From Nitrospirota bacterium (GTDB taxonomy: Bacteria > Nitrospirota > Thermodesulfovibrionia > Thermodesulfovibrionales > Dissulfurispiraceae), in assembly GCA_016212685.1 (NCBI GenBank), contig JACREW010000056.1:1-5879 (forward strand): DNA of 5,879 nucleotides, read 5' to 3'. The notes below the pieces were generated by a model. The model did no database searches. It worked only from the letters and a program-made list of their open reading frames with translations, and was not told the origin of the DNA. How positions within the stretch are numbered: the first letter of the stretch is position 1; the number at the start of each line of letters is the position of its first letter. Below, piece by piece: positions 1 to 5,522 of the stretch. The translations under genes and the position numbers were made by a program.

Positions 1-47
1 CACTTTCTGAGGTTATTATCCCTGTACCCTAACCTACTCCCCCACCG

Positions 48-164
48 AAAAATAGAGATAGAACTTCCCAAAAGTTTCCCCTCCCTTGACGGTCGATGAC
101 TCGTAGAGGAGGGGATTAAGGGGAGGGGGTTTGAGAGTAATAACAATTTTCTATGTCTATTTTT
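48..164. repeat. MITE-like palindromic intergenic element
   Basis: This non-coding element ends in 16-bp inverted repeats at 48-63 and 149-164 that match at 15 of 16 positions (AAAAATAGAGATAGAA against AAAAATAGACATAGAA). Between them lies a C-rich/G-rich palindrome. CCCCTCCC at 78-85 can pair perfectly with GGGAGGGG at 121-128, or its first seven bases can pair with GGAGGGG at 108-114. A small imperfect palindrome at 89-104 forms the centre. No open reading frame fills it. Its size, terminal repeats and lack of coding content fit a miniature inverted-repeat element or REP-like palindrome. Lying about 45 bp past the vapC stop, its GC-rich stem could also end transcription from the right. The rest of 1-207 shows only a weak 5-bp hairpin at 179-194. 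Confidence 0.6.
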
Positions 165-207
165 AGTCCCCCATTTATGCATTGCAAAGAATGCGCGAAA
201 TCTTGTT

Positions 208-609
208 CTAAAGCCATTGGACTCTTGCAAGTTTCTCCACCTTCTTGAATTCCGGATCTCCTGTTACTATGACGGCATCTTCTTTTATTGCGGCAGCGAC
301 AGCAAAGCAGTCGGCATAAGATATGGCGTATCTGCTCTTAATCTTTGCCGCTTCGATCACAAGTTCAAAGTCATTGGCAATAAACTCTATCGGCAGCATG
401 AGGAATGTCTTCCAGAACTTATCAAAATCATCGGTTAAGTTTCTTTTTAAGACCTCATAATACACCTCTCCTGCATTGACCTGATTCATTATAAGCGCTC
501 TTTCGCCGTTCCTTGCCTCTTTTAAGATCTCACGAACAGCCTGATAATTATTTTCTTTTTTTAGAAGGGCGAGTATGGCGAAAGAGTCCAGTAAATTTCT
601 TTTCCTCAC
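208..609 (-). CDS. vapC: VapC-type PIN-domain toxin (ribonuclease)
   Basis: This is a PIN-domain protein of 133 residues read from a GTG at 609. PIN toxins are Mg2+-dependent RNases that cut tRNA or other RNA when freed from their antitoxin. Counting from the GTG, the acidic active-site set is visible: Asp8 in LLDSFAILALL, Glu48 in VNAGEVYYE, Asp100 in SYADCFAVAAA and Asp118 in TGDPEF. The sheet-forming AVIVTGDPEF motif near the C terminus is typical. An in-frame ATG at 633 would add eight residues, but AGGAGG at 619-624 lies inside that extension and sits 9 nt before the GTG, so I prefer the GTG. The gene overlaps vapB by 62 nt, so the two are probably translationally coupled. Domain assignment is firm; the RNA target cannot be read from sequence. 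Confidence 0.88.
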   Translation of the reverse strand: MRKRNLLDSFAILALLKKENNYQAVREILKEARNGERALIMNQVNAGEVYYEVLKRNLTDDFDKFWKTFLMLPIEFIANDFELVIEAAKIKSRYAISYADCFAVAAAIKEDAVIVTGDPEFKKVEKLARVQWL

Positions 610-838
610 GATAGGAATCCTCCTTCCGGTCATTAAGCAACGCCTGTGTTAATGAGCCGGGATAACCCTCAAATATCCCGCATAGATACTCAATCGGGTC
701 TTCAGGCATAAGATGTATTTCGATGTGGTTATCTATAGCCTCAACCCTTACCTTTGAACCGGGCTTTAACCCTATCTTCTCTCTCTCCTTTTTAGGGATG
801 ACGACCTGTCCCTTATGAGAAGTGATAACTACAGACAT
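548..838 (-). CDS. vapB: VapB-type antitoxin, AbrB/MazE/SpoVT DNA-binding fold
   Basis: This 96-residue protein begins with the swapped-hairpin AbrB fold: ITSHKGQVVIPKKEREKIGLKPGSKVRVE over residues 5-33, then the second strand NHIEIHLM. It should bind the pair's own promoter through this N-terminal domain and neutralise VapC through the acidic middle and C-terminal part (about 45-80). The start is supported by AAGGAGGAGG at 844-853, 5 nt upstream. The tail is odd. Residues 77-96 are encoded inside vapC in another frame and form a very basic end (HTRPSKKRK), whereas such antitoxins usually stop within a few bases of the toxin start. Either the stop codon was lost or the long overlap is real. 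The family call is secure; the vapB name rests on the PIN partner. Confidence 0.88.
   Translation of the reverse strand: MSVVITSHKGQVVIPKKEREKIGLKPGSKVRVEAIDNHIEIHLMPEDPIEYLCGIFEGYPGSLTQALLNDRKEDSYREEKKFTGLFRHTRPSKKRK
619..627 (-). promoter_or_regulatory. Ribosome binding site that decides the vapC start
   Basis: On the minus strand GGAAGGAGG is followed after 9 nt by GTG at 607-609. The site lies within vapB coding sequence and inside the possible ATG-started extension of vapC. A consensus-strength Shine-Dalgarno here argues that GTG, not the ATG at 633, is the working toxin start. Confidence 0.7.
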
Positions 839-864
839 TGAAACCTCCTCCTTGGTTGAACGAA

Positions 865-901
865 TTAAATATAGTTTAACAATTTATTCTTAGTTAGTCA
901 A
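865..901 (-). promoter_or_regulatory. Candidate sigma-70 promoter and operator of vapBC
   Basis: On the minus strand TTGACT (896-901) is separated by exactly 17 bp from TAAACT (873-878), about 34 bp before the vapB start. These match the -35 box at 5 of 6 and the -10 box at 4 of 6 positions. Over the -10 lies the palindrome TTAAA-TATAG-TTTAA (865-879). Toxin-antitoxin promoters of this kind are usually repressed by their own VapB-VapC complex, so the palindrome is a reasonable operator. The 839-992 spacer is AT-rich here and shows no other clear feature, and no canonical terminator follows the acyltransferase stop. Confidence 0.5.
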
Positions 902-992
902 AATGCGTTGATGTTGAATTCTATATTTCCATGACTAAAACTCGCGCCTTTACCAACATGCTGGATTTCGCAGGCGTTTATTGACGGCATCT

Positions 993-1925
993 TCAGGTTC
1001 TTTTCCATCTCCTGTGTATCCAAAGCCATTCTGTGGGATGCTGTTTTATATAGTCTTCAATATATGCAGAAAACTTCTTTGTATCTTCGATTACTGCCTT
1101 TTCGGCATCTTCATTATTTGACAATTCAACTTCAGGATAAATTGTAGACACATGTCTATCACCCTCTCTGTGCAAAAAAGCCGGCACTACTGCCGCGCCA
1201 GTCCTCCTTGCGATAAGGGCAGGCATTTTTGTCGCCCATGCCGGCCTGCCTAAGAAATCAATAAGATATCCTTCGTCTTTCAGCACTGACTGATCCATCA
1301 GGATGCCTACATTCCCATTTTTTCTCAATACAGAGACGATGCCTTTAAGCGCCCCTTTTTTATAAATCACGCTATTGTCGTATTTTGCACGCACATTCTC
1401 GACAAGGCCGTTAAGATATGGATTATTCTGCTTTCGTGCCACGCTGGTAATAGTGTCTATTTTAGCTCCGAAAGTTATTGCCTTTAATTCCCAATTGCCG
1501 CAGTGTCCGGTTATGAACAGGACGCCTTTATTCTTCGATTTTGCCTTATGATAATTATCAGCGCCCCTTATCTCCACGCTGTCTATAATTCCTTTGCCGA
1601 GGCCGTAATAAATCTTAATCACCTCTGACAATGACCTGCCGAGGTTCTTGAAGGTTTCTTTCGCAAGGCGATAGGCTGAAAGATGGCTAATGGCTAAGGG
1701 CTCGGGGCTAAAGGCGCTTTGTTCTTTACCTCTTGCCGTTTGCCATTCGCCTTTTGCCTTTTCTATATTGTCTATCGCGATCTTTCTCCTGCTTCCCCAT
1801 AAATAAAAAACCGAAAGGCCGAGGATTTCCCCGGCCTTTAATGCCATTTTATGCGGAAGCGCCGCAACAGGAAATGAGAGAGCGGCAAAAAACGCTGCTT
1901 CCAAAAACCATAATACCCTTTTCAT
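993..1925 (-). CDS. LpxL/HtrB-type lysophospholipid (lipid A) acyltransferase
   Basis: The 310-residue product belongs to the bacterial lipid A biosynthesis acyltransferase family, which transfers a fatty acyl chain from acyl-ACP to a Kdo-lipid A precursor (or a related lipid) at the inner membrane. A hydrophobic N-terminal anchor spans about residues 4-23. The catalytic H-x4-E box appears as GHCGNWE near residue 141. Further family motifs are GILMDQS, PALIARRTGAAVVPAF and the C-terminal PTEWLWIHRRWK. Length is normal (E. coli LpxL is about 306). Its ATG overlaps the upstream protease stop as ATGA, so it is probably coupled to that gene. Residues 55-82, between IAIDNIEKA and KETFKNLGRS, are not family-like and are encoded by two heptamer arrays. 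Which acyl position or substrate it uses cannot be told. Confidence 0.88.
   Translation of the reverse strand: MKRVLWFLEAAFFAALSFPVAALPHKMALKAGEILGLSVFYLWGSRRKIAIDNIEKAKGEWQTARGKEQSAFSPEPLAISHLSAYRLAKETFKNLGRSLSEVIKIYYGLGKGIIDSVEIRGADNYHKAKSKNKGVLFITGHCGNWELKAITFGAKIDTITSVARKQNNPYLNGLVENVRAKYDNSVIYKKGALKGIVSVLRKNGNVGILMDQSVLKDEGYLIDFLGRPAWATKMPALIARRTGAAVVPAFLHREGDRHVSTIYPEVELSNNEDAEKAVIEDTKKFSAYIEDYIKQHPTEWLWIHRRWKRT
1683..1717. repeat. Heptamer tandem array inside the acyltransferase gene (array 1)
   Basis: Five 7-bp units are read on the plus strand: ATGGCTA, ATGGCTA, AGGGCTC, GGGGCTA, AAGGCGC. The first two are identical and the rest drift. The array keeps the acyltransferase frame open and encodes the Pro/Ser/Ala-rich stretch around residues 70-81. 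Confidence 0.75.
1727..1761. repeat. Heptamer tandem array inside the acyltransferase gene (array 2)
   Basis: The plus-strand units are TACCTCT, TGCCGTT, TGCCATT, CGCCTTT, TGCCTTT, so TGCC-N-TT dominates. On the minus strand this reads as AYGGCAA-like units, making it inverted relative to array 1, which lies 9 bp away. CGCCTTT (1748-1754) can pair perfectly with AAAGGCG (1710-1716) of array 1. It encodes about residues 55-66. Confidence 0.7.
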
Positions 1926-4360
1926 TTATTTTCCGTATCGTTCTCCTTTTTTTTCTCCTCCTTATCTTCTTCCTTTTCCTTCTTCTTTTCGAGAGCCGCC
2001 GATATTTCTTCAAGCCTCTTGACTACGAGATAATTTATAGTGCCCTCGGGATATGTCCCGTCTTCTTTCAGTTCGCCCGCAGGCATGCCGGTAAGTATCT
2101 CAAGCCCTTCTTCCATCTTCTCTATAGGATATATGGAAAATCTGCCTTCCTTTACGGCATCGACCACGTCCTGCCTCAGCATGAGATGTTTTATATTCCT
2201 TTTGGGTATTATAACGCCGTGGCTGTCGTCAAGCCCTCTTATTTTACACAGATCGAAAAATCCTTCTATCTTTTCATTGACGCCGCCTATGGGTTGGACA
2301 TCGCCGCTCTGATCCATAGAGCCTGTTACGGCAAAACCTTGTTTAATCGGCGCTCCCGAAATACTGCTCAACAGAGCGTAAAGCTCGGCGCACGTTGCGC
2401 TGTCGCCCTCAATCATCTCGTATAACTGCTCGAATGTTATGGACGCCGAAAGGCTTATCGGCTTTTTTACGGCATACTTGCCGCCGAGATAGCCGGATAT
2501 TATCATTATCGCCTTTTCGTGTATCTTTCCGCTCATCTTTGTCTCGCGCTCTATGTTCACAATGCCCGCCTTGCCTATATACGTCGTCGCGGTTATTCTC
2601 GAAGGCTTGCCGAAGCTGTAATCTCCCATGTCTAAAACCGCAAGGCCGTTGACCTGTCCTGTCTTTTCCCCTGAAGTATTCACTATAAGGGTGTCCTCCA
2701 GCATCATCTCCCTGATGCGTTCTTCTATCCTGTTGGACCTGAAAACCTTTTCCTCAAGCGCCTTCACGACATGTTCCGCTTTTACGATATCGCCGCCTTC
2801 CTTCTGCGCCCAGTAATGCGATTCCCTTATGATGTCCGCTATATCGCTGAATCTGGTGGAAAGCTTATTCATGTGGTTTGCAAGCCGGGAACCGTGCTCG
2901 ACTATTTTGGAGACGCCTCCCCTGTCGAACGGCAGGAGGTTTTCTTCCTTTTGGCAGCTTGCGACAAAAAACGCGTATTTCTCTACGTTTTCAGGGGTCA
3001 TGTCCATCCTGCTGTCGAAGTCGGATTTTACCTTAAACAATTCCCTATACTCGTCGTCAAGGCTGTAAAGCATGTAATAAATATAGGGATTGCCGACAAG
3101 AATAACCTTTACGTCGAGAGGAATGGGTTCCGGCTTCAGCGCCGTAGTGCTCATAAGCCTGTACTGTTCCCATATGTCTTCTATCTTTATTTCCCTGTTT
3201 TTTATCGACCTCTTCAATGTATCGTATGAAAAAATGTTTCTCAGCAGGTCGAGGGCGTTTATTACGATGTAACCGCCATTGGCCCTGTGAAGGGATCCAG
3301 CCTTTATCATCGAAAAATCGGTCATGGCCATTCCGTACTGAACCTTGTATTCTATCTTGCCGAAGATGTTGAGATATGTCGGGTTGCTCTCAAAGACCAC
3401 CGGCGCGCCCTTGGATTCCCCGTTATTGACTATGACATTAACCGCATACCGGACAAAGGAAGTCTCTGGTTTAGGCATCCTCATGAACGGCAGCGGGGCC
3501 GGCTGTTCTTCGGCGGTCTTGAAATCATCGAGGTGCGATAATATGTCTTCCTTTACCGCCTCGAGATACGACAATATCTTTTCGTGTTCCTTGTATTTAA
3601 GCTTCAGATCTTCGATTAAATGGCCTACGGCGCCGAGGGCGATTTCCCGATCGAGCCTGCCGAGGAGATCTTTAACGAGCTTTTCCGCCTCCCTCACGGC
3701 CCTTACCACATCATCCAGCCTTTCCTGAAACATCTTCCCTATCTCTTCCACTTTCTTACGCGTCTTTTCATCGAGTGCGGAAAATTCTTCCTCCGTGAGG
3801 GGTTCTCCGCCTTTTTTTACCGGGACAATCAGAAGGCCGGTTACGGCCTTTCGTATAGCAAAACCCTTAGCCTGCGCTTCTTCTTCGAGACTTGTAAAAA
3901 GATTCTTCTGTTTCTGCTGGAATTCTTCCACTATCTTGCTTCTCTGTTTTTCGTACTCTTTAGACTCAAACACCTTAGGTATCTCTATCCTCAACGCCTT
4001 TATAAGGTCATCCATATCCCTGTGGAAAACCAATCCCCTCCCCGGCTCGATGGATACGGCCAGCGGCATGTCGGGGTCTTTGAAATTGTAGACATAACAC
4101 CAGTCTTGAGGAACATTTTCTTTAGACGCCTTTTCGTGCAGCAGCGTCCTGATTGTCCTCATCTTGCCGGTTCCGCTCTCTCCGAGGACATATATATTGA
4201 ATCCCTTGCTCGTCAGGCTGAGGCCGAAATCCAGAGACTTCAAGGCCTTTTCCTGTCCGATGGTGCCTTCGAATTTGCCTATGTCGGCCGTTGTGTTAAA
4301 TTTAAAACTGCTCAAATCGCAACACTTATAAAGTTCCTCAGGTTTCAATTTCACCGCCAT
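1922..4360 (-). CDS. Lon-family (S16) AAA+ ATP-dependent protease
   Basis: This 812-residue protein has the layout of the Lon-related proteases that lack the classical Lon N-terminal domain (COG1067 type, as in E. coli YcbZ). Walker A is GESGTGKM at 60-67 with Lys66. A long charged helical, probably coiled-coil, insert covers about 130-280. The Walker B region is NGGYIVINALDLL (361-373), where an acidic pair is not evident. The Lon proteolytic domain follows at about 560-765, with Ser654 in EGDSATCAEL and Lys697 in IGGVNEKIEGFF as the Ser-Lys dyad. The last 25 residues are nearly all Lys and Glu. No membrane span is seen, so it is presumably cytosolic. AAGGAGG at 4368-4374, 7 nt before ATG, fixes the start. 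It lies 15 bp after xerD and overlaps the acyltransferase by 4 nt. Natural substrates are unknown. Confidence 0.9.
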   Translation of the reverse strand: MAVKLKPEELYKCCDLSSFKFNTTADIGKFEGTIGQEKALKSLDFGLSLTSKGFNIYVLGESGTGKMRTIRTLLHEKASKENVPQDWCYVYNFKDPDMPLAVSIEPGRGLVFHRDMDDLIKALRIEIPKVFESKEYEKQRSKIVEEFQQKQKNLFTSLEEEAQAKGFAIRKAVTGLLIVPVKKGGEPLTEEEFSALDEKTRKKVEEIGKMFQERLDDVVRAVREAEKLVKDLLGRLDREIALGAVGHLIEDLKLKYKEHEKILSYLEAVKEDILSHLDDFKTAEEQPAPLPFMRMPKPETSFVRYAVNVIVNNGESKGAPVVFESNPTYLNIFGKIEYKVQYGMAMTDFSMIKAGSLHRANGGYIVINALDLLRNIFSYDTLKRSIKNREIKIEDIWEQYRLMSTTALKPEPIPLDVKVILVGNPYIYYMLYSLDDEYRELFKVKSDFDSRMDMTPENVEKYAFFVASCQKEENLLPFDRGGVSKIVEHGSRLANHMNKLSTRFSDIADIIRESHYWAQKEGGDIVKAEHVVKALEEKVFRSNRIEERIREMMLEDTLIVNTSGEKTGQVNGLAVLDMGDYSFGKPSRITATTYIGKAGIVNIERETKMSGKIHEKAIMIISGYLGGKYAVKKPISLSASITFEQLYEMIEGDSATCAELYALLSSISGAPIKQGFAVTGSMDQSGDVQPIGGVNEKIEGFFDLCKIRGLDDSHGVIIPKRNIKHLMLRQDVVDAVKEGRFSIYPIEKMEEGLEILTGMPAGELKEDGTYPEGTINYLVVKRLEEISAALEKKKEKEEDKEEKKKENDTENK

Positions 4361-4367
4361 GTCTTAT

Positions 4368-4374
4368 CCTCCTT
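4368..4374 (-). promoter_or_regulatory. Ribosome binding site of the Lon-like gene
   Basis: AAGGAGG on the minus strand ends 7 nt before the ATG at 4358-4360 and begins just after the xerD stop codon (4376-4378). This packing supports cotranscription and coupled translation of xerD and the protease gene. Confidence 0.75.
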
Positions 4375-4375
4375 G

Positions 4376-5374
4376 TTATTTTGCTCTCGGATGGTGTTCA
4401 AGATAAACCTTTCTTATCCTGTCTCCGGTTACCTTCGTATAAATCTGCGTCGTCGATATATCGGCATGCCCGAGCATCTTCTGAACGGACCTCAAATCGG
4501 CTCCTCCCTCCAAAAGATGCGTGGCGAAGGAATGTCTCACCGAATGAGGGGAAAGCTTCACGCCGGCCGCAATGCCGAATTTTTTCAATGCCTGCCAGAA
4601 CCTCTGTCGTGTCATGGGCGTTCCCCTGCCTGTCAAAAATAGATAAGGCGATTGTTTATTCTTAAGCAGATCGGGTCTTAGTTCATGCAGATACTTCTTT
4701 ATCTTTTCAATAGCCCGCTGGTTCATGGGGACTACGCGTTCCTTTGAGCCTTTACCCATAACCCTCAAAAATCCTCCTTCAAAATTCAGATCGTTAATCT
4801 TGATGGATACTACCTCGCTCACGCGCAGCCCTGATGAATATAACAGTTCCAGCATTGCGGAGTCCCTGATAAACAGCCGCCGGCTCATGGTTGCCGGCTC
4901 ATGGCTTAATAACTTTTTAATATCTTCAATGCTCAATGCCTTCGGCAATCGCTCCCATTGTTTAGGCATTTTGAGGTTCTCTGAGGGGTCTTCGGCAATG
5001 AGCTTTTCGATAATTAAAAATCTGCAAAAACCCTTAACGGACGATATGAACCTGCATACGCTTGCGGCGGAATATTTATCGTCCTTGAGCTTGCCCATGT
5101 AGTTCACTATCTCCTGCCTTGTAAAAGGCAGTAACGAGTAACGAGTAACGAGTAACGAGTTTTCTGCTTCTGATCTTCCGCTCTTCTGCTCTATCTTTTC
5201 GGCAAGATAGCCTAAAAACCCCTTTAAATCGAGACGGTAAGATTCAACCGTATTTTTAGACAGCCCCCTTTCAACGGTAAGATACGAAAGAAATCTATTA
5301 ATCAATAAAACAGTTTCAGCATTCAATGGTTGAATCCCGGAAACTGCTCTTTTCTTCTTTAACTCATAACTCAT
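4376..5374 (-). CDS. xerD: Site-specific tyrosine recombinase XerD
   Basis: XerD acts with XerC at dif to resolve chromosome dimers at the division septum. The N-terminal core-binding domain (about 21-125) carries FLSYLTVERGLSKNTVESYRLDL. The catalytic domain (about 145-325) has the full set Arg184 (SSGLRVSE), Lys208 (GKGSKERVVP), His277 and Arg280 (SPHSVRHSFATHLL), His303 (LGHADIS) and Tyr312 (TTQIYTKV). The ending HHPRA is characteristic of XerD rather than XerC. At 332 residues it is about 34 longer than E. coli XerD. The excess is some 16 N-terminal residues plus an insert at about 61-83 made of octamer and heptamer repeats. A third array encodes residues 157-166. The ATG lies in another array with only weak AAGGG upstream; a TTG at 5326 (MNAETVLLINRF) is an alternative start. 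All catalytic residues are intact, so it is probably functional. Confidence 0.93.
   Translation of the reverse strand: MSYELKKKRAVSGIQPLNAETVLLINRFLSYLTVERGLSKNTVESYRLDLKGFLGYLAEKIEQKSGRSEAENSLLVTRYSLLPFTRQEIVNYMGKLKDDKYSAASVCRFISSVKGFCRFLIIEKLIAEDPSENLKMPKQWERLPKALSIEDIKKLLSHEPATMSRRLFIRDSAMLELLYSSGLRVSEVVSIKINDLNFEGGFLRVMGKGSKERVVPMNQRAIEKIKKYLHELRPDLLKNKQSPYLFLTGRGTPMTRQRFWQALKKFGIAAGVKLSPHSVRHSFATHLLEGGADLRSVQKMLGHADISTTQIYTKVTGDRIRKVYLEHHPRAK
4880..4907. repeat. Heptamer-related array in xerD (two 14-bp units)
   Basis: CCGGCTC ATGGTTG is followed directly by CCGGCTC ATGGCTT, two 14-bp copies differing at two bases, each made of two heptamers. Nine to ten codons (SHEPATMSR, about residues 157-166) are built from it, in the loop between the first helix of the catalytic domain and the conserved RDSAMLELLY helix. 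Compared with E. coli XerD this loop is only about two residues longer. Confidence 0.65.
5131..5160. repeat. Heptamer tandem array in xerD (GTAACGA x4.3)
   Basis: There are four perfect copies of GTAACGA plus two bases, with no drift, so the array is young or actively maintained. Because 7 is not a multiple of 3, translation cycles through all three frames with a seven-residue period: NSLLVTRYSLL, residues 72-82. All three frames on the coding strand happen to be free of stops. Confidence 0.9.
5163..5192. repeat. Octamer tandem array beside the heptamers in xerD
   Basis: Immediately beyond the heptamers the plus strand reads TCTGATCT, TCCGCTCT, TCTGCTCT (5169-5192), preceded by a partial TCTGCT at 5163-5168. 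The period is 8 bp with single-base drift. It encodes about residues 61-71 (IEQKSGRSEAE), again without breaking the frame. Confidence 0.55.
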
Positions 5375-5388
5375 AACTCTTAACCCTT
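5361..5388. repeat. Heptamer tandem array over the xerD start codon
   Basis: The plus-strand units are AACTCAT, AACTCAT, AACTCTT, AACCCTT. On the coding strand the first two read ATGAGTT ATGAGTT, so the annotated ATG (5372-5374) and the first codons (MSYEL) are repeat-derived. The drifted units upstream supply the AAGGG that might serve as ribosome binding site. Confidence 0.85.
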
Positions 5389-5397
5389 ACTAATCAG

Positions 5398-5426
5398 TTC
5401 ATAAGTAAAATTACATCCTTTGTCAT
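5398..5426 (-). promoter_or_regulatory. Weak candidate promoter for xerD
   Basis: On the minus strand ATGACA (5421-5426) and TATGAA (5398-5403) are 17 bp apart and match the -35 and -10 boxes at 5 and 4 of 6 positions. The -10 lies 24 bp before the xerD ATG. The -35 is part of the outer arm of the palindromic element and the -10 is part of the 12-bp inverted repeat, so the promoter, if real, is built from repeats. Read-through from the upstream exonuclease gene is equally possible. Confidence 0.3.
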
Positions 5427-5495
5427 TCCTGCTTGTCAGGAATCTTTCTTTCGATTCCGAACAAGTCGGAAGGATTGCGGACAAGCCGCAATGAC
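5422..5495. repeat. REP-like element with three hairpins and shared ACAAG loops
   Basis: The 74-bp element is bounded by GTCATT (5422-5427) and AATGAC (5490-5495). Inside are three perfect hairpins: ATTCCTG/CAGGAAT (5425-5443), TTCCGA/TCGGAA (5455-5471) and ATTGCGG/CCGCAAT (5474-5492). Each loop is five bases, CTTGT in the first and ACAAG in the others, which are reverse complements of one another. This looks like a composite of intergenic palindromes of the GTCATTCC type that are common in many Gram-negative genomes. It could shape or terminate mRNA between the flanking genes. Confidence 0.75.
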
Positions 5496-5522
5496 AGAAC
5501 TGGAGAAGCAGTGTCTTCATAC

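Noticed and set aside
179..194. Rho-independent terminator right after vapC
   Set aside because: The stem GCATT/AATGC is only 5 bp and AT-rich, and no T-run follows on the minus strand.
1733..2425. 230-codon open frame on the plus strand
   Set aside because: It lies antisense to the acyltransferase start and the protease C-terminal domain. The Phe/Leu-rich stretch is simply the complement of the Lys/Glu-rich protease tail.
3620..4642. 340-codon open frame on the plus strand
   Set aside because: It runs antisense across the protease 5' part and the xerD 3' part, both of which carry clear conserved motifs. Its product has no recognisable domain and is a shadow frame.
5131..5160. Possible CRISPR or iteron array
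   Set aside because: Units are 7 bp and directly adjacent with no spacers, no cas genes are present, and the array lies inside a coding sequence with no replication initiator gene nearby.
4376..5374. Integrase of an integrated element
   Set aside because: The HHPRA ending and the chromosomal operon context fit housekeeping XerD. No att-like duplication, tRNA gene or phage gene is seen.
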